Shown here piece by piece: positions 6,512 to 18,153 of a DNA stretch of 64,000 nt (positions are counted from its first letter, which is position 1; every line of letters begins with the position of its first letter). Under the pieces are notes generated by a model that saw nothing but the letters and a program-made list of their open reading frames with translations, made no database searches and had not been told where the DNA came from. The position numbers and the translations under genes were made by a program. Source of the stretch: Christiangramia fulva (GTDB taxonomy: Bacteria > Bacteroidota > Bacteroidia > Flavobacteriales > Flavobacteriaceae); contig NZ_CP028136.1 of the NCBI RefSeq assembly GCF_003024155.1, positions 2,480,001 through 2,544,000 on the forward strand. The letters are read 5' to 3'.

Positions 6512-7063
6512 ATGGCAGAAGCTAAGGACAAAAAATGGTATGTGGTTCGTGCCGTTAGTGGACAGGAGAATAAGGTAAAAGACTATATAGAGAAAGAGAT
6601 TGAATACCTGGGTCTTCAGGATGCGGTAGATCAGGTTCTTGTTCCTACAGAAAAAGTGATTCAAATTCGTAACGGCAAGAAAGTGAACAAAGAACGTGTT
6701 TATTTTCCCGGTTATGTAATGATTCAGGCAAATATAGGAGGTGAAATTCCCCATATTATAAAAGGAATAAACGGAGTGATAGGATTTTTAGGCGAAACCA
6801 AAGGAGGAGATCCTGTGCCGCTTAGAAAATCTGAAGTGAACAGGATGCTTGGTAAAGTAGATGAACTTTCCGTAAAAGCTGATAATGTTGCTATTCCGTT
6901 TACTATCGGTGAAACTATAAAGGTAATTGATGGTCCTTTTAACGGTTTCAACGGTACTGTAGAAAAGATCAATGAAGAAAAGCGTAAGCTGGAAGTGATG
7001 GTGAAAATTTTCGGAAGAAAGACTCCGCTTGAGCTTAGCTATATGCAGGTAGAAAAAGTATAA
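6512..7063 (+). CDS. nusG: Transcription termination/antitermination factor NusG
   Basis: 183 residues. The N-terminal NGN domain (KWYVVRAVSGQENKVKDYIEKE, about 7-110) binds the RNA polymerase clamp. The C-terminal KOW domain (about 128-183, IKVIDGPFNGFNGTVEKINEEK) contacts Rho or ribosomal protein S10. It controls elongation, pausing and termination. It sits between secE and rplK; an inverted repeat in the nusG-rplK spacer may set the boundary of the ribosomal protein transcript. Confidence 0.97.
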   Translation: MAEAKDKKWYVVRAVSGQENKVKDYIEKEIEYLGLQDAVDQVLVPTEKVIQIRNGKKVNKERVYFPGYVMIQANIGGEIPHIIKGINGVIGFLGETKGGDPVPLRKSEVNRMLGKVDELSVKADNVAIPFTIGETIKVIDGPFNGFNGTVEKINEEKRKLEVMVKIFGRKTPLELSYMQVEKV

Positions 7064-7084
7064 AGATAACTGTTACATATTTTT

Positions 7085-7120
7085 TGATAGTTTTTTCAGC
7101 TTCCACTCAATAAACTATCA
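7085..7120 (+). promoter_or_regulatory. Inverted repeat in the nusG-rplK leader
   Basis: TGATAGTTT pairs with AAACTATCA (9 bp) across an 18-base loop, ending 17 bases before the rplK ATG. There is no T tract after it. It could be a leader structure for L11/L1 autoregulation or a processing site; function is inferred only. Confidence 0.55.
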
Positions 7121-7136
7121 CTTAAAAATTTGAAAA

Positions 7137-7574
7137 ATGGCAAAAGAAGTAAGTAAAGTTGTAAAACTACAAGTTCGCGGAGGTGCTGCTAACCCATCAC
7201 CACCAGTTGGACCTGCTTTGGGTGCTGCCGGGGTAAATATCATGGAATTCTGTAAGCAATTCAATGGTAGAACCCAGGATAAGCAAGGAAAGGTACTGCC
7301 AGTTGTGATTACTGTTTATTCAGATAAGTCTTTCGATTTCGTGATCAAGACTCCACCTGCAGCAGTACAATTGATGGAAGCAGCTAAGACTAAAAAAGGT
7401 TCTGGGGAACCGAACCGAAAAAAAGTAGCAAGTGTTTCTTGGGATCAGGTGAAAGCTATTGCAGAAGATAAAATGCAGGATCTAAATGCATTTACAGTTG
7501 AATCTGCAATGAAAATGGTTGCCGGAACTGCGCGTTCAATGGGAATTACAGTTAAAGGTGATGCACCGTTTTAA
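7137..7574 (+). CDS. rplK: 50S ribosomal protein uL11
   Basis: 145 residues, full length. It has the proline-rich N-terminal domain ([21 protein letters not shown]) that contacts release and elongation factors and the C-terminal 23S rRNA-binding domain (about 75-145). uL11 forms the base of the stalk at the GTPase centre. It starts the rplK-rplA-rplJ-rplL cluster, 73 bases after nusG. Confidence 0.98.
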   Translation: MAKEVSKVVKLQVRGGAANPSPPVGPALGAAGVNIMEFCKQFNGRTQDKQGKVLPVVITVYSDKSFDFVIKTPPAAVQLMEAAKTKKGSGEPNRKKVASVSWDQVKAIAEDKMQDLNAFTVESAMKMVAGTARSMGITVKGDAPF

Positions 7575-7593
7575 TCCAAAAAGAAATTAGAAA

Positions 7594-8292
7594 ATGGCAA
7601 AATTAACTAAAAAGCAAAAGGAAGCTCAGGCTAAGATCGAGAACGGCAAGACCTATACCGTAGCTGAGGCTTCTTCTTTGATAAAAGAAGTTACCAACGC
7701 AAATTTTGATGCTTCTGTGGATTTAGCGGTTCGTTTGAATGTAGATCCTCGTAAAGCAAACCAGATGGTAAGAGGTGTGGTAACACTTCCTCACGGAACT
7801 GGTAAAGATGTGAAGGTTCTTGCTCTTGTGACTCCCGATAAGGAAGAAGAAGCAAAAGAGGCCGGAGCAGATTTCGTTGGACTTGACGATTACCTTGATA
7901 AGATCAAAGGAGGCTGGACAGATGTAGATGTGATCATCACTATGCCCAGCGTAATGGGAAAACTTGGACCTCTAGGACGTATCCTCGGGCCAAGAGGCTT
8001 GATGCCAAACCCAAAAACCGGTACCGTAACCATGGATATAGGTAAAGCTGTTTCAGACGTTAAGGCTGGTAAAATTGATTTCAAGGTTGACAAAAATGGA
8101 ATCGTTCACGCTGCTATCGGAAAAGTATCTTTTGATGCTGAAAAGATTGCAGGTAACGCAAGAGAATTATTAACTACGCTGGTAAAATTGAAGCCTCAGG
8201 CGGCAAAAGGTGTTTATATGAAGAGCATTCATATTTCAAGCACCATGAGCCCGAGTGTAGAGATAGATACTAAAAGGTTTACTGAGCAATAA
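7594..8292 (+). CDS. rplA: 50S ribosomal protein uL1
   Basis: 232 residues, with the typical L1 segments [40 protein letters not shown] and the C-terminal [16 protein letters not shown]. uL1 builds the mobile stalk that helps remove deacylated tRNA and, in many bacteria, represses its own operon by binding mRNA. It lies 19 bases after rplK and 9 bases before rplJ. Confidence 0.98.
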   Translation: MAKLTKKQKEAQAKIENGKTYTVAEASSLIKEVTNANFDASVDLAVRLNVDPRKANQMVRGVVTLPHGTGKDVKVLALVTPDKEEEAKEAGADFVGLDDYLDKIKGGWTDVDVIITMPSVMGKLGPLGRILGPRGLMPNPKTGTVTMDIGKAVSDVKAGKIDFKVDKNGIVHAAIGKVSFDAEKIAGNARELLTTLVKLKPQAAKGVYMKSIHISSTMSPSVEIDTKRFTEQ

Positions 8293-8301
8293 TTAGGTAT
8301 T

Positions 8302-8823
8302 ATGACAAGAGAAGAAAAATCACAAGTTATACAAGATTTAACTGCCCAGTTAGCCGAATCAAGTACAGTCTATTTGGCTGACATTTCTGGCCTTGATGCC
8401 GGAAGTACCTCTAACTTACGTCGCGCTTGTTTTAAAGCAAACGTAAGCTTATCGGTAGTTAAAAATACATTGCTTGCTAAGGCGATGGAAGCAACTGAAA
8501 AAGATTTCGGTGACCTTCCTTCGGTTTTAAAAGGCAATACCTCAATCATGATTTCTGAAACCGGAAATGCTCCGGCAAAAGTGATCAAGGAATTCAGAAA
8601 AAAATCTGATAAACCCCTTCTTAAAGGAGCTTTTGTAGAAGAAGCAGTTTATGTTGGAGATAACTATCTTGACGCACTTGTAAATATCAAGTCTAAAGAA
8701 GAAGTTATTGGAGACATTATTGGTCTTCTTCAATCTCCTGCCAAGAATGTTGTTTCTGCCCTTAAATCAGGTGGTGGAAAACTTGCAGGTATCCTTAAGA
8801 CACTTTCAGAAAAAGAGGGATAA
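8302..8823 (+). CDS. rplJ: 50S ribosomal protein uL10
   Basis: 173 residues starting MTREEKSQVIQDLTAQLAES. The N-terminal rRNA-binding domain includes LRRACFKANVSLSVVKNTLLAKA. The C-terminal helix, which carries L7/L12 dimers, is at the end (VSALKSGGGKLAGILKTLSEKEG). uL10 anchors the stalk. It is in the same transcript as rplA and rplL. Confidence 0.98.
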   Translation: MTREEKSQVIQDLTAQLAESSTVYLADISGLDAGSTSNLRRACFKANVSLSVVKNTLLAKAMEATEKDFGDLPSVLKGNTSIMISETGNAPAKVIKEFRKKSDKPLLKGAFVEEAVYVGDNYLDALVNIKSKEEVIGDIIGLLQSPAKNVVSALKSGGGKLAGILKTLSEKEG

Positions 8824-8882
8824 TTTAGTACGCACTTTTTAACAAATATAAATTTAAAAGAACTTTTTAAAAACGATAGAAA

Positions 8883-9260
8883 ATGGCAGATTTAAAAGAT
8901 TTCGCAGAACAATTGGTTAACTTGACCGTAAAAGAAGTAAACGAGTTAGCTGATATTTTAAAAGAAGAATATGGTATCGAGCCTGCAGCTGCTGCAGTAG
9001 CTGTTGCTGGTGGTGCTGCCGCTGGTGGTGAAGAAGCTGCTGAAGAGCAAACTGAATTCGATGTAATTCTTACCGCTCCAGGTGGATCTAAACTTGCAGT
9101 AGTTAAACTTGTAAAAGAACTTACAGGTCTTGGCCTAAAAGACGCTAAAGAACTAGTTGATAACGCTCCTAAACCAGTTAAAGAAGGAGTTGCTAAAGAC
9201 GAAGCTGAAGCTCTTAAAAAACAATTAGAAGAAGCAGGAGCTGAGGTTGAGCTTAAATAA
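8883..9260 (+). CDS. rplL: 50S ribosomal protein bL12 (L7/L12)
   Basis: 125 residues: an N-terminal dimerisation helix pair (about 1-35), an Ala/Gly-rich hinge ([20 protein letters not shown]) and the C-terminal factor-binding domain (about 56-125, with [19 protein letters not shown]). It forms the flexible stalk that recruits translation GTPases. It is followed by a strong hairpin that probably lowers transcription into rpoB, since bL12 is needed in several copies per ribosome. Confidence 0.98.
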   Translation: MADLKDFAEQLVNLTVKEVNELADILKEEYGIEPAAAAVAVAGGAAAGGEEAAEEQTEFDVILTAPGGSKLAVVKLVKELTGLGLKDAKELVDNAPKPVKEGVAKDEAEALKKQLEEAGAEVELK

Positions 9261-9284
9261 GCTTGACGAAAGCAATATTATTTA

Positions 9285-9327
9285 GGTTTAGGCCTCAGGA
9301 TACGCTCCTGAAGGTCTAAACCCTTTT
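9285..9327 (+). terminator. rplL-rpoB attenuator hairpin
   Basis: GGTTTAGGCC pairs with GGTCTAAACC (one G.T wobble), and after a one-base bulge TCAGGA pairs with TCCTGA, giving a stem of about 16 bp with the loop TACGC. CC and four T follow. The position matches the rplL-rpoB attenuator and processing site known in E. coli. The short T stretch suggests partial read-through. Confidence 0.8.
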
Positions 9328-9394
9328 GCGTATATAGAGCTTAGGCTTGTATCGCAACTTATTTTTATGTAAATTATTATAATTCCGTCCATTG

Positions 9395-12300
9395 ATGTTA
9401 GAAAAGCAAACTGAAAGATTGAGTTTCTCTTCTGTGAAGAACAAACCTGCTTATCCAGATTTTCTGGATTTGCAGATCAAGTCCTTCCAGGACTTCTTCC
9501 AGCTGGAAACAAAGTCAGAAGAGCGGGGGAATGAAGGTCTTTACAACACCTTCCTCGAAAATTTCCCCATTACGGATACCCGTAATCAATTTGTACTAGA
9601 ATTCTTAGATTATTTTGTGGACCCACCGAGATATTCCATTCAGGAATGTATCGAGCGCGGACTAACTTACAGTGTACCGCTTAAAGCAAGACTTAAGCTT
9701 TACTGTACCGACCCTGAGCACGAAGATTTTGAAACCATCGTACAGGACGTTTATTTAGGGACCATTCCTTATATGACTCCTAGCGGTACCTTCGTTATCA
9801 ATGGTGCTGAACGTGTGGTTGTTTCACAGTTACACCGTTCTCCAGGGGTATTCTTTGGACAGTCTTTCCATGCTAATGGAACAAAATTATATTCAGCCCG
9901 TGTCATTCCTTTTAAAGGATCATGGATTGAATTTGCTACCGATATAAACAGCGTGATGTATGCTTATATCGATCGTAAGAAGAAATTACCTGTAACGACT
10001 CTTTTCCGTGCCATCGGATTTGAACGTGATAAGGATATTTTGGAAATTTTTGACCTCGCTGAAGAGGTTAAAGTTTCAAAAACAGGTCTTAAAAAAGTAC
10101 TGGGCCGTAAACTTGCAGCCCGTGTATTGAACACCTGGTATGAAGATTTTGTTGATGAAGATACAGGAGAGGTTGTTTCAATAGAACGTAACGAGATCGT
10201 TTTAGATCGGGATACCGAACTTGAAAAAGAGCATATTGAGGAGATCCTCGAAACCGGAACAAAAACCATTCTTCTGCATAAAGAAGATAACCAAACCGGT
10301 GATTATGCTATTATTCACAATACACTACAAAAAGATCCTACCAACTCTGAAAAGGAAGCGGTAGAACATATTTATCGTCAGCTTCGTAATGCCGAGCCGC
10401 CAGATGAGGAAACCGCACGCGGTATCATCGATAAGCTGTTCTTCTCAGATCAGCGTTACAGCCTTGGTGAAGTTGGGCGATACAGAATGAACAAAAAACT
10501 TGGTCTTGATGTGGCTATGGATAAGCAGGTGCTTACCAAAGAAGACATTATTACCATTGTTAAATATTTAATAGAGCTGATCAACTCTAAGGCTGAGATC
10601 GATGATATCGACCACCTTTCTAACCGTCGTGTTAGAACCGTAGGCGAGCAGTTGTCTCAGCAATTTGGTGTGGGTCTTGCACGTATGGCAAGAACCATCC
10701 GCGAGCGGATGAACGTTCGTGACAACGAGGTATTTACCCCAATAGATTTGATCAACGCGAAGACTTTATCTTCTGTGATCAACTCATTCTTTGGAACAAA
10801 TCAGTTGTCTCAGTTCATGGATCAGACCAACCCGCTTGCAGAGATCACGCACAAACGTCGACTTTCTGCATTAGGGCCAGGAGGTCTTTCAAGGGAAAGA
10901 GCAGGTTTCGAGGTACGTGACGTTCACTATACGCACTACGGAAGACTTTGCCCTATTGAAACTCCTGAAGGTCCCAATATTGGTCTTATTTCTTCACTTT
11001 CAGTTTACGCGAAAGTAAACGGAATGGGCTTCATTGAAACTCCATACCGTACGGTTTCTGAAGGTAAAATAAATATTTCCGAAGAGCCTATTTACCTAAG
11101 CGCAGAAGAGGAAGAAGGTAAGAAGATCGCCCAGGCGAACATTCCGTTAAAAGATGACGGAACCATTGATACCGATCGTGTTATTGCACGTATGGAGGGT
11201 GACTTCCCGGTTGTGGATCCAAAAGAGGTACATTATACCGATGTTGCTCCGAACCAGATTTCATCTATTTCGGCTTCATTAATTCCTTTCCTGGAACACG
11301 ATGATGCGAACCGTGCACTGATGGGATCAAACATGATGCGCCAGGCGGTACCATTATTAAGAGCCGATTCTCCAATTGTGGGAACCGGGCTTGAAAGACA
11401 GGTGGCTACAGATTCTCGTGTATTGATCAATGCCGAAGGAGAAGGAGAAGTGGAATATGTAGATGCCAATAAGATCATTATCAAATACGACCGTACCGAT
11501 GAAGAACGTATGGTAAGCTTTGATTCTGATTCTAAGACCTACGATCTTATCAAATTTAGAAAAACCAACCAGGGAACCTGTATCAACCTGAAACCTATTG
11601 TAAATGTGGGAGACAGAGTTACCAAAGGACAGGTGCTTTGCCAGGGTTACGCAACCGAAGCCGGTGAACTTGCCCTTGGTAGAAACATGAAAGTTGCTTT
11701 CATGCCATGGAAAGGTTACAACTTTGAAGATGCGATCGTAATTTCAGAAAAAGTGGTTAGAGATGATATTTTTACCTCTATCCATATCGACGAGTATTCG
11801 CTTGAAGTTAGAGATACCAAACTGGGTAATGAAGAATTGACCAACGATATTCCAAACGTTTCCGAAGAGGCTACAAAAGACCTTGACGAACATGGTATGA
11901 TTCGCGTTGGTGCTGAAGTGAAGCCTGGTGATATTCTTATCGGTAAGATCACTCCAAAAGGAGAAAGTGATCCAACTCCGGAAGAAAAACTGCTTCGTGC
12001 GATCTTCGGTGACAAGGCCGGTGATGTGAAAGATGCTTCATTGAAGGCTTCTCCATCATTGAGTGGTGTTGTGATCGATAAGAAATTGTTCGCAAGAGCG
12101 ATCAAGGATAAACGTAAGAGAGCTCAGGATAAAGAAGATGTTGCAGCACTTGAGAAAAAATATGAGGCGAAATTCGCTGTTCTTAAGTCTGAGTTGGTAG
12201 AGAAGTTATTCGCTATTGTAGGCGGAAAAACTGCTCAGGGAGTTCAAAATGACCTTGGAGAAGAAGTTCTTCCAAAAGGTAAAAAGTACACCCTTAAAAT

Positions 12301-13207
12301 GTTAAACGCTGTAGATGATTATACGCATCTTACCAGCGGTACATGGACTACTGATGATCATCTTAACGAACTTGTAGCCGATCTTATTCATAACTATAAG
12401 ATCAAGGAAAACGATCTTCAGGGTAACCTTAGAAGAGAGAAATTTACCATTTCGGTGGGAGATGAACTACCTTCAGGAATCCTGAAACTTGCTAAAGTTT
12501 ATATCGCTAAGAAACGTAAGCTGAAAGTAGGTGATAAAATGGCGGGACGTCACGGTAACAAAGGTATTGTTGCCCGTATCGTTCGTCAGGAAGATATGCC
12601 TTTCCTTGAAGACGGAACTCCTGTAGATATCGTGTTGAACCCACTTGGTGTACCATCACGTATGAACATTGGTCAGATCTACGAAACTGTTCTTGGTTGG
12701 GCTGGTCAGAAATTAGGCAAGAAATATGCGACTCCTATTTTCGATGGTGCTACCATAGATCAGATCAACGAACTGACAGATGAAGCCGGAATTCCAAGAT
12801 TTGGTCACACTTATCTATATGATGGTGGAACAGGAGAGCGTTTTGACCAGAGAGCAACCGTTGGTGTTATCTATATGTTGAAACTGGGTCACATGATCGA
12901 CGATAAAATGCACGCGCGTTCTATCGGGCCATACTCTCTTATTACTCAGCAGCCGCTTGGTGGTAAGGCACAGTTTGGTGGTCAGCGATTTGGTGAGATG
13001 GAGGTTTGGGCTCTTGAAGCTTATGGTGCTTCAAGCACGCTTAGGGAAATCCTTACGGTCAAGTCTGACGACGTGATTGGTAGAGCGAAGACCTATGAGG
13101 CGATCGTTAAAGGTGAACCTATGCCTGAACCAGGATTGCCGGAATCTTTCAATGTACTTATGCACGAATTGAAAGGACTCGGATTGGATATAAAACTAGA
13201 AGAATAA
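9395..13207 (+). CDS. rpoB: RNA polymerase beta subunit
   Basis: 1270 residues from the ATG at 9395 ([13 protein letters not shown]); a TTG one codon earlier is ignored. All beta-subunit regions are present, including the [15 protein letters not shown] segment and the C-terminal clamp-connecting part ([22 protein letters not shown]). The rifampicin-binding cluster at about 465-500 keeps the residues equivalent to E. coli Asp516, His526 and Ser531, so there is no sign of a resistance allele. It forms the catalytic core with RpoC. A 74-base spacer with an inverted repeat separates it from rpoC. Confidence 0.99.
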   Translation: MLEKQTERLSFSSVKNKPAYPDFLDLQIKSFQDFFQLETKSEERGNEGLYNTFLENFPITDTRNQFVLEFLDYFVDPPRYSIQECIERGLTYSVPLKARLKLYCTDPEHEDFETIVQDVYLGTIPYMTPSGTFVINGAERVVVSQLHRSPGVFFGQSFHANGTKLYSARVIPFKGSWIEFATDINSVMYAYIDRKKKLPVTTLFRAIGFERDKDILEIFDLAEEVKVSKTGLKKVLGRKLAARVLNTWYEDFVDEDTGEVVSIERNEIVLDRDTELEKEHIEEILETGTKTILLHKEDNQTGDYAIIHNTLQKDPTNSEKEAVEHIYRQLRNAEPPDEETARGIIDKLFFSDQRYSLGEVGRYRMNKKLGLDVAMDKQVLTKEDIITIVKYLIELINSKAEIDDIDHLSNRRVRTVGEQLSQQFGVGLARMARTIRERMNVRDNEVFTPIDLINAKTLSSVINSFFGTNQLSQFMDQTNPLAEITHKRRLSALGPGGLSRERAGFEVRDVHYTHYGRLCPIETPEGPNIGLISSLSVYAKVNGMGFIETPYRTVSEGKINISEEPIYLSAEEEEGKKIAQANIPLKDDGTIDTDRVIARMEGDFPVVDPKEVHYTDVAPNQISSISASLIPFLEHDDANRALMGSNMMRQAVPLLRADSPIVGTGLERQVATDSRVLINAEGEGEVEYVDANKIIIKYDRTDEERMVSFDSDSKTYDLIKFRKTNQGTCINLKPIVNVGDRVTKGQVLCQGYATEAGELALGRNMKVAFMPWKGYNFEDAIVISEKVVRDDIFTSIHIDEYSLEVRDTKLGNEELTNDIPNVSEEATKDLDEHGMIRVGAEVKPGDILIGKITPKGESDPTPEEKLLRAIFGDKAGDVKDASLKASPSLSGVVIDKKLFARAIKDKRKRAQDKEDVAALEKKYEAKFAVLKSELVEKLFAIVGGKTAQGVQNDLGEEVLPKGKKYTLKMLNAVDDYTHLTSGTWTTDDHLNELVADLIHNYKIKENDLQGNLRREKFTISVGDELPSGILKLAKVYIAKKRKLKVGDKMAGRHGNKGIVARIVRQEDMPFLEDGTPVDIVLNPLGVPSRMNIGQIYETVLGWAGQKLGKKYATPIFDGATIDQINELTDEAGIPRFGHTYLYDGGTGERFDQRATVGVIYMLKLGHMIDDKMHARSIGPYSLITQQPLGGKAQFGGQRFGEMEVWALEAYGASSTLREILTVKSDDVIGRAKTYEAIVKGEPMPEPGLPESFNVLMHELKGLGLDIKLEE

Positions 13208-13219
13208 AAAATAGTTTGC

Positions 13220-13275
13220 AGTATTCAGTAGCCAGTTTGCAGAGACTGACTACTGAATACTAAATACTGAATACT
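13220..13275 (+). repeat. Inverted and direct repeat in the rpoB-rpoC spacer
   Basis: AGTATTCAGTAG (13220-13231) and CTACTGAATACT (13250-13261) are perfect 12-bp inverted repeats. ATACTGAATACT occurs again at 13264-13275, just before rpoC, so the left arm could pair with either right-hand copy. No T tract follows. It may be an RNA processing or stability element. Confidence 0.85.
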
Positions 13276-13281
13276 ATAAGT

Positions 13282-16200
13282 ATGGCTAGAAATAATGATA
13301 AAAATACAGTGCAGAGGTTTAACCAGATCTCTATAGGTTTAGCTTCTCCCGAGTCTATCCTCGCGGAATCTCGTGGTGAAGTTCTAAAACCTGAAACCAT
13401 TAACTACCGTACGCACAAACCTGAGCGTGACGGATTGTTTTGTGAGCGTATTTTTGGTCCTGTAAAGGATTATGAGTGTGCCTGTGGTAAATATAAGAGA
13501 ATTCGGTATAAAGGGATCGTTTGTGACCGTTGTGGTGTTGAAGTTACCGAGAAAAAGGTACGTAGAGACCGCGTGGGGCACATCAACCTTGTTGTACCTG
13601 TTGCACACATTTGGTATTTCCGTTCATTACCTAATAAAATTGGTTATTTATTAGGGCTGCCTTCCAAGAAGCTGGATATGATCATTTACTACGAACGTTA
13701 CGTGGTGATCCAGCCTGGAAATGCGAAAGATGAAGACGGAAAACCTTTAAAGAAAATGGATTTCCTTACGGAAGAAGAATATCTTAATATTCTTGATGAA
13801 CTTCCTCAGGAAAATCAATATCTAGAAGACAGCGATCCAAATAAATTCATTGCGAAGATGGGTGCTGAATGTCTTATCGAGATATTGAGAAGAATAGATC
13901 TTGACGAGCTATCATACGAGTTAAGACATAAAGCGAATAATGAAACTTCCAAGCAACGTAAAACTGAAGCACTTAAACGTCTTCAGGTTGTGGAAGCTTT
14001 CCGTGACGCGAACGTAAACCGCGAGAACCTTCCGGAATGGATGATCATGAAGGTGGTTCCTGTAATCCCCCCAGAATTGAGACCCTTAGTACCTCTTGAT
14101 GGTGGACGTTTTGCGACTTCAGATTTGAACGATCTTTACCGCCGTGTAATTATTCGTAACAATCGTCTGAAAAGATTGATGGAGATCAAGGCTCCTGAAG
14201 TGATCCTGCGTAATGAAAAACGTATGCTTCAGGAATCGGTAGATTCATTGTTCGATAATACAAGAAAATCATCAGCAGTAAAAACTGACTCTAACCGTCC
14301 GTTGAAATCTCTTTCAGATTCATTGAAAGGAAAACAAGGGCGTTTCCGTCAGAACCTGCTGGGTAAACGTGTGGATTATTCGGCACGTTCGGTGATCGTT
14401 GTGGGACCAGAATTGAAAATGTTCGAATGTGGTCTTCCAAAAAACATGGCGGCAGAGCTTTACAAGCCTTTTATCATCAGAAAACTGATCGAAAGAGGAA
14501 TTGTAAAAACTGTGAAGTCGGCTAAAAAGATCATCGATAAAAAAGAACCTGTAGTTTGGGATATACTGGAGAATGTACTTAAAGGTCATCCGGTATTATT
14601 GAACCGTGCCCCAACACTTCACCGTTTGGGAATCCAGGCCTTCCAGCCTAAACTTATTGAAGGTAAAGCAATCCAGCTTCACCCACTGGCATGTACGGCA
14701 TTCAACGCCGACTTTGACGGTGACCAGATGGCGGTTCACCTTCCACTTGGGCCTGAGGCTATTCTGGAAGCACAGCTTTTAATGCTTGCTTCTCATAACA
14801 TCCTGAACCCTGCCAACGGTTCGCCAATTACAGTACCTTCTCAGGATATGGTTCTTGGTCTTTATTATATGACCAAGCATAAAAAATCTACTGATGAAGA
14901 GCCTGTAAAAGGTGAAGGACTTACTTTCTATTCTGCGGAAGAGCTTGTTATAGCTTATAACCAGAAGAAAGTAGACCTGAACGCGGGAATCAAGATCAGA
15001 ACCAAAGATTTTAACGATAAAGGAGAACTTGTTTTCCAGATCATAGAAACCACTGTAGGTAGAGTTTTATTCAACGAAACCGTACCTGAAAAAGCAGGTT
15101 TCATCAATGAAGTATTGACCAAAAAGTCACTTCGTGAGATCATTGGTAGAATTTTAAAAATTACAAGTGTACCTGAAACTTCTGAATTCCTTGATAAGAT
15201 CAAGGAACTTGGTTATGGATTCGCTTTCCGTGGTGGACTTTCTTTCAGCCTTGGTGATATTATCATTCCTGAAGAGAAACAAACCATGATCGACGATGCA
15301 AACGAGCAGGTTGAAGGTATCATTGGTAACTATAATATGGGTCTTATCACCAATAACGAGCGTTATAACCAGGTTATTGATATCTGGACATCTACCAATG
15401 CCGGTCTAACCGAATTGGCGATGAAACGTATTCGTGAAGATAAGCAAGGATTCAACTCGGTGTATATGATGCTTGATTCCGGAGCCCGTGGTTCTAAAGA
15501 GCAGATTCGTCAGCTTACCGGTATGCGAGGACTTATGGCCAAGCCTAAGAAATCCAACTCTGGTGGAGGTGAAATTATCGAAAACCCTATTCTTTCTAAC
15601 TTTAAGGAAGGTCTTTCGATTCTTGAATACTTTATTTCGACTCACGGTGCGCGTAAAGGTCTTGCCGATACCGCTCTTAAAACAGCTGATGCTGGTTATT
15701 TAACCCGTCGTCTTGTGGATGTTTCTCAGGATGTGATCGTAAATGAAGATGACTGTGGAACTCTTAGAGGAGTTGAAGTTCGACCATTGAAGAAAAACGA
15801 AGAGATCGTTGAATCTCTGGGTGAAAGAATTCTTGGACGTATTTCATTAAATGACGTTTATGATCCTTCTACTGAAGAATTACTGGTAGCTGCCAATGAG
15901 GAAATCACTGAAGAGATCGTGGAGAAAATCGATGCAGCACCAATTGAAAGTGTGGAAGTACGTTCTCCATTGACCTGTGAGGCTAAAAAAGGTATTTGTA
16001 TCAAATGTTACGGTCGTAACCTGGCAACGAACAAAATTGTTCAGACGGGTGAAGCTGTTGGTGTTGTAGCCGCTCAGTCTATTGGTGAGCCGGGTACACA
16101 GTTGACTCTTCGTACCTTCCACGTGGGTGGTATTGCAGGTAACATTTCTGAAGAAAATAAACTGGAAGCCAAGTTCAACGGTATAGCAGAAATTGAAGAT

Positions 16201-17583
16201 CTTAAGGTTGTTGAAGGTGAAGCTCCTGACGGAGGTACCGCCAACATCGTAATTTCACGTACTGCCGAACTCAAGATCAAAGATAAGAAGACCGGTGTGG
16301 TTCTAAGTAACAATAACATTCCTTACGGTGCACAGATCAATATTGAAGATGGTGCTGAAGTTCAAAAAGGAGATGTGATTTGTACATGGGATCCATATAA
16401 CGGGGTGATTATTTCTGAATTTGCCGGTAAGATCAAGTATGAAAATGTTGAACAGGGGGTAACTTACCAGGTTGAGATCGATGAGCAGACTGGATTCCAG
16501 GAAAAAGTAATTTCTGAATCCCGTAATAAAAAGCTTATTCCAACGCTTCATATTCTTGGTAAGAAAGATGAAATTATTCGTTCATACAACCTGCCGGTAG
16601 GTGCTCACCTGATGGTAGACAACGGCGATAAGATCAAAGTTGGTAAGATCCTGGTTAAGATTCCACGTAAGTCTTCAAAAGCAGGGGATATTACAGGTGG
16701 TCTTCCAAGGGTAACCGAGCTTTTCGAAGCGCGTAACCCATCGAATCCTGCTGTAGTTTCTGAAATCGACGGTGTGGTTTCATTTGGTAAGATCAAACGT
16801 GGTAACCGTGAGATCATCGTAGAATCTAAACTTGGTGAGGTTAAAAAGTATCTTGTCAAACTTTCTAACCAGATCCTTGTTCAGGAAAATGACTACGTGA
16901 GAGCCGGTATGCCGCTTTCTGATGGTTCCATCACTCCGGAAGACATCCTGAACATTAAAGGTCCAAATGCTGTACAGCAGTATCTTGTGAATGAAGTTCA
17001 GGAAGTTTATAGACTTCAGGGTGTGAAAATTAACGATAAACACTTCGAAGTTGTTGTAAGGCAGATGATGCGTAAAGTTCAGATCGTTGATCCGGGCGAT
17101 ACTATTTTCCTTGAAAATCAGCTGGTTCATAAAGATGATTTCATCGATGAGAATAATAAGTTGTTCGGAATGAAAGTGATCGAAGATGCCGGAGATTCTG
17201 AAAGACTAAAACCAGGACAAATTATCTCTCCAAGGGATCTTAGAGATGAAAACTCTATTCTTAGAAGGGAAGATAAGAATCTTGCGACTGCCAGGGATGT
17301 TGTTCCTGCGACTGCAAATCCTGTGCTTCAGGGTATCACCAGAGCTTCGTTACAAACAAAATCGTTCATTTCGGCTGCTTCCTTCCAGGAAACTACCAAG
17401 GTGTTGAACGAGGCTGCGGTTAGCGGTAAGATCGATGAACTTGAAGGATTGAAAGAAAATGTAATTGTAGGACATAGAATTCCTGCAGGTACAGGTATGA
17501 GAAGATACGATAGCATTATTGTTGGTTCTAAAGAAGAATTTGACGAAATGCTTGAGAGAAAACAGGAAGTGAATTTTAACTAA
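13282..17583 (+). CDS. rpoC: RNA polymerase beta' subunit
   Basis: 1433 residues. The N-terminal zinc-binding motif [20 protein letters not shown] lies at about residue 65. The catalytic magnesium loop NADFDGD is at 475-481. The bridge helix and trigger-loop region ([20 protein letters not shown]) and the second zinc cluster ([15 protein letters not shown]) follow. This makes up the active centre of RNA polymerase with RpoB. It ends with an intrinsic terminator at 17606-17638. Confidence 0.99.
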   Translation: MARNNDKNTVQRFNQISIGLASPESILAESRGEVLKPETINYRTHKPERDGLFCERIFGPVKDYECACGKYKRIRYKGIVCDRCGVEVTEKKVRRDRVGHINLVVPVAHIWYFRSLPNKIGYLLGLPSKKLDMIIYYERYVVIQPGNAKDEDGKPLKKMDFLTEEEYLNILDELPQENQYLEDSDPNKFIAKMGAECLIEILRRIDLDELSYELRHKANNETSKQRKTEALKRLQVVEAFRDANVNRENLPEWMIMKVVPVIPPELRPLVPLDGGRFATSDLNDLYRRVIIRNNRLKRLMEIKAPEVILRNEKRMLQESVDSLFDNTRKSSAVKTDSNRPLKSLSDSLKGKQGRFRQNLLGKRVDYSARSVIVVGPELKMFECGLPKNMAAELYKPFIIRKLIERGIVKTVKSAKKIIDKKEPVVWDILENVLKGHPVLLNRAPTLHRLGIQAFQPKLIEGKAIQLHPLACTAFNADFDGDQMAVHLPLGPEAILEAQLLMLASHNILNPANGSPITVPSQDMVLGLYYMTKHKKSTDEEPVKGEGLTFYSAEELVIAYNQKKVDLNAGIKIRTKDFNDKGELVFQIIETTVGRVLFNETVPEKAGFINEVLTKKSLREIIGRILKITSVPETSEFLDKIKELGYGFAFRGGLSFSLGDIIIPEEKQTMIDDANEQVEGIIGNYNMGLITNNERYNQVIDIWTSTNAGLTELAMKRIREDKQGFNSVYMMLDSGARGSKEQIRQLTGMRGLMAKPKKSNSGGGEIIENPILSNFKEGLSILEYFISTHGARKGLADTALKTADAGYLTRRLVDVSQDVIVNEDDCGTLRGVEVRPLKKNEEIVESLGERILGRISLNDVYDPSTEELLVAANEEITEEIVEKIDAAPIESVEVRSPLTCEAKKGICIKCYGRNLATNKIVQTGEAVGVVAAQSIGEPGTQLTLRTFHVGGIAGNISEENKLEAKFNGIAEIEDLKVVEGEAPDGGTANIVISRTAELKIKDKKTGVVLSNNNIPYGAQINIEDGAEVQKGDVICTWDPYNGVIISEFAGKIKYENVEQGVTYQVEIDEQTGFQEKVISESRNKKLIPTLHILGKKDEIIRSYNLPVGAHLMVDNGDKIKVGKILVKIPRKSSKAGDITGGLPRVTELFEARNPSNPAVVSEIDGVVSFGKIKRGNREIIVESKLGEVKKYLVKLSNQILVQENDYVRAGMPLSDGSITPEDILNIKGPNAVQQYLVNEVQEVYRLQGVKINDKHFEVVVRQMMRKVQIVDPGDTIFLENQLVHKDDFIDENNKLFGMKVIEDAGDSERLKPGQIISPRDLRDENSILRREDKNLATARDVVPATANPVLQGITRASLQTKSFISAASFQETTKVLNEAAVSGKIDELEGLKENVIVGHRIPAGTGMRRYDSIIVGSKEEFDEMLERKQEVNFN

Positions 17584-17605
17584 TTTCTTTATGATAAATA
17601 CTGAA

Positions 17606-17638
17606 AAAAGGCTCGCAATCGCGGGCCTTTTTCTTTTT
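17606..17638 (+). terminator. rpoC terminator
   Basis: AAAAGGCTCGC pairs with GCGGGCCTTTT (one G.T wobble) across the 4-base loop AATC, with more T after it. It is a classic intrinsic terminator that ends the ribosomal protein-rpoBC transcript. Confidence 0.92.
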
Positions 17639-17655
17639 ATGCCGATATTTGAAAT

Positions 17656-18105
17656 ATGAAGGAATTTTTAAAGGAACTATTCGAATACTCTCATCATTTT
17701 AATATCATTCTGATTAATAAATTCAATGATGGCGATCTGGAACATGTGATTTCCGAGAGATCGGAAAATCTGATGTCTCATATTCTGAATGCCCAGAAAA
17801 TCTGGAATTCCAGGATACGTGGCGATGAAATTAAAACAGATGTTTGGAAGAAACATGGAAAAAAGGAACTTGAAGCTCTCGAAAATCGAAATTATGAGAA
17901 TTCAATGGAAATTCTGAAAAATGACGATCTTGAAAGAGTGGTGGTCTATCAAAACAGCAAAGGCGTGAGTTATAAGAACAGGGTTCGGGATATTCTTTTT
18001 CATATAATAAACCATTCTACCTACCACCGGGGGCAGCTGGCAACCGATTTCAGGAATGATGGAATCGATCCCGTGGTTTCAGATTATATTTTTTACAAAC
18101 GCTGA
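17656..18105 (+). CDS. DinB-family protein
   Basis: 149 residues with the four-helix bundle pattern of the DinB/DUF664 group. The likely metal-binding histidines are in the second helix (LMSHILNAQKIW) and the C-terminal motif HIINHSTYHRGQ. Members bind a divalent metal; some are thiol transferases, such as bacillithiol transferases, but most have no known substrate. It starts 18 bases after the rpoC terminator and may be cotranscribed with the DUF3467 gene downstream. Function is not determined from sequence. Confidence 0.85.
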   Translation: MKEFLKELFEYSHHFNIILINKFNDGDLEHVISERSENLMSHILNAQKIWNSRIRGDEIKTDVWKKHGKKELEALENRNYENSMEILKNDDLERVVVYQNSKGVSYKNRVRDILFHIINHSTYHRGQLATDFRNDGIDPVVSDYIFYKR

Positions 18106-18153
18106 AAATCATATTTCTAAGATTAAATAAGTAAATTGAAAAAAACCAATATT

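Noticed and set aside
10780..10900. Rifampicin-resistance allele in rpoB
   Set aside because: The residues equivalent to E. coli Asp516, His526 and Ser531 are the sensitive type.
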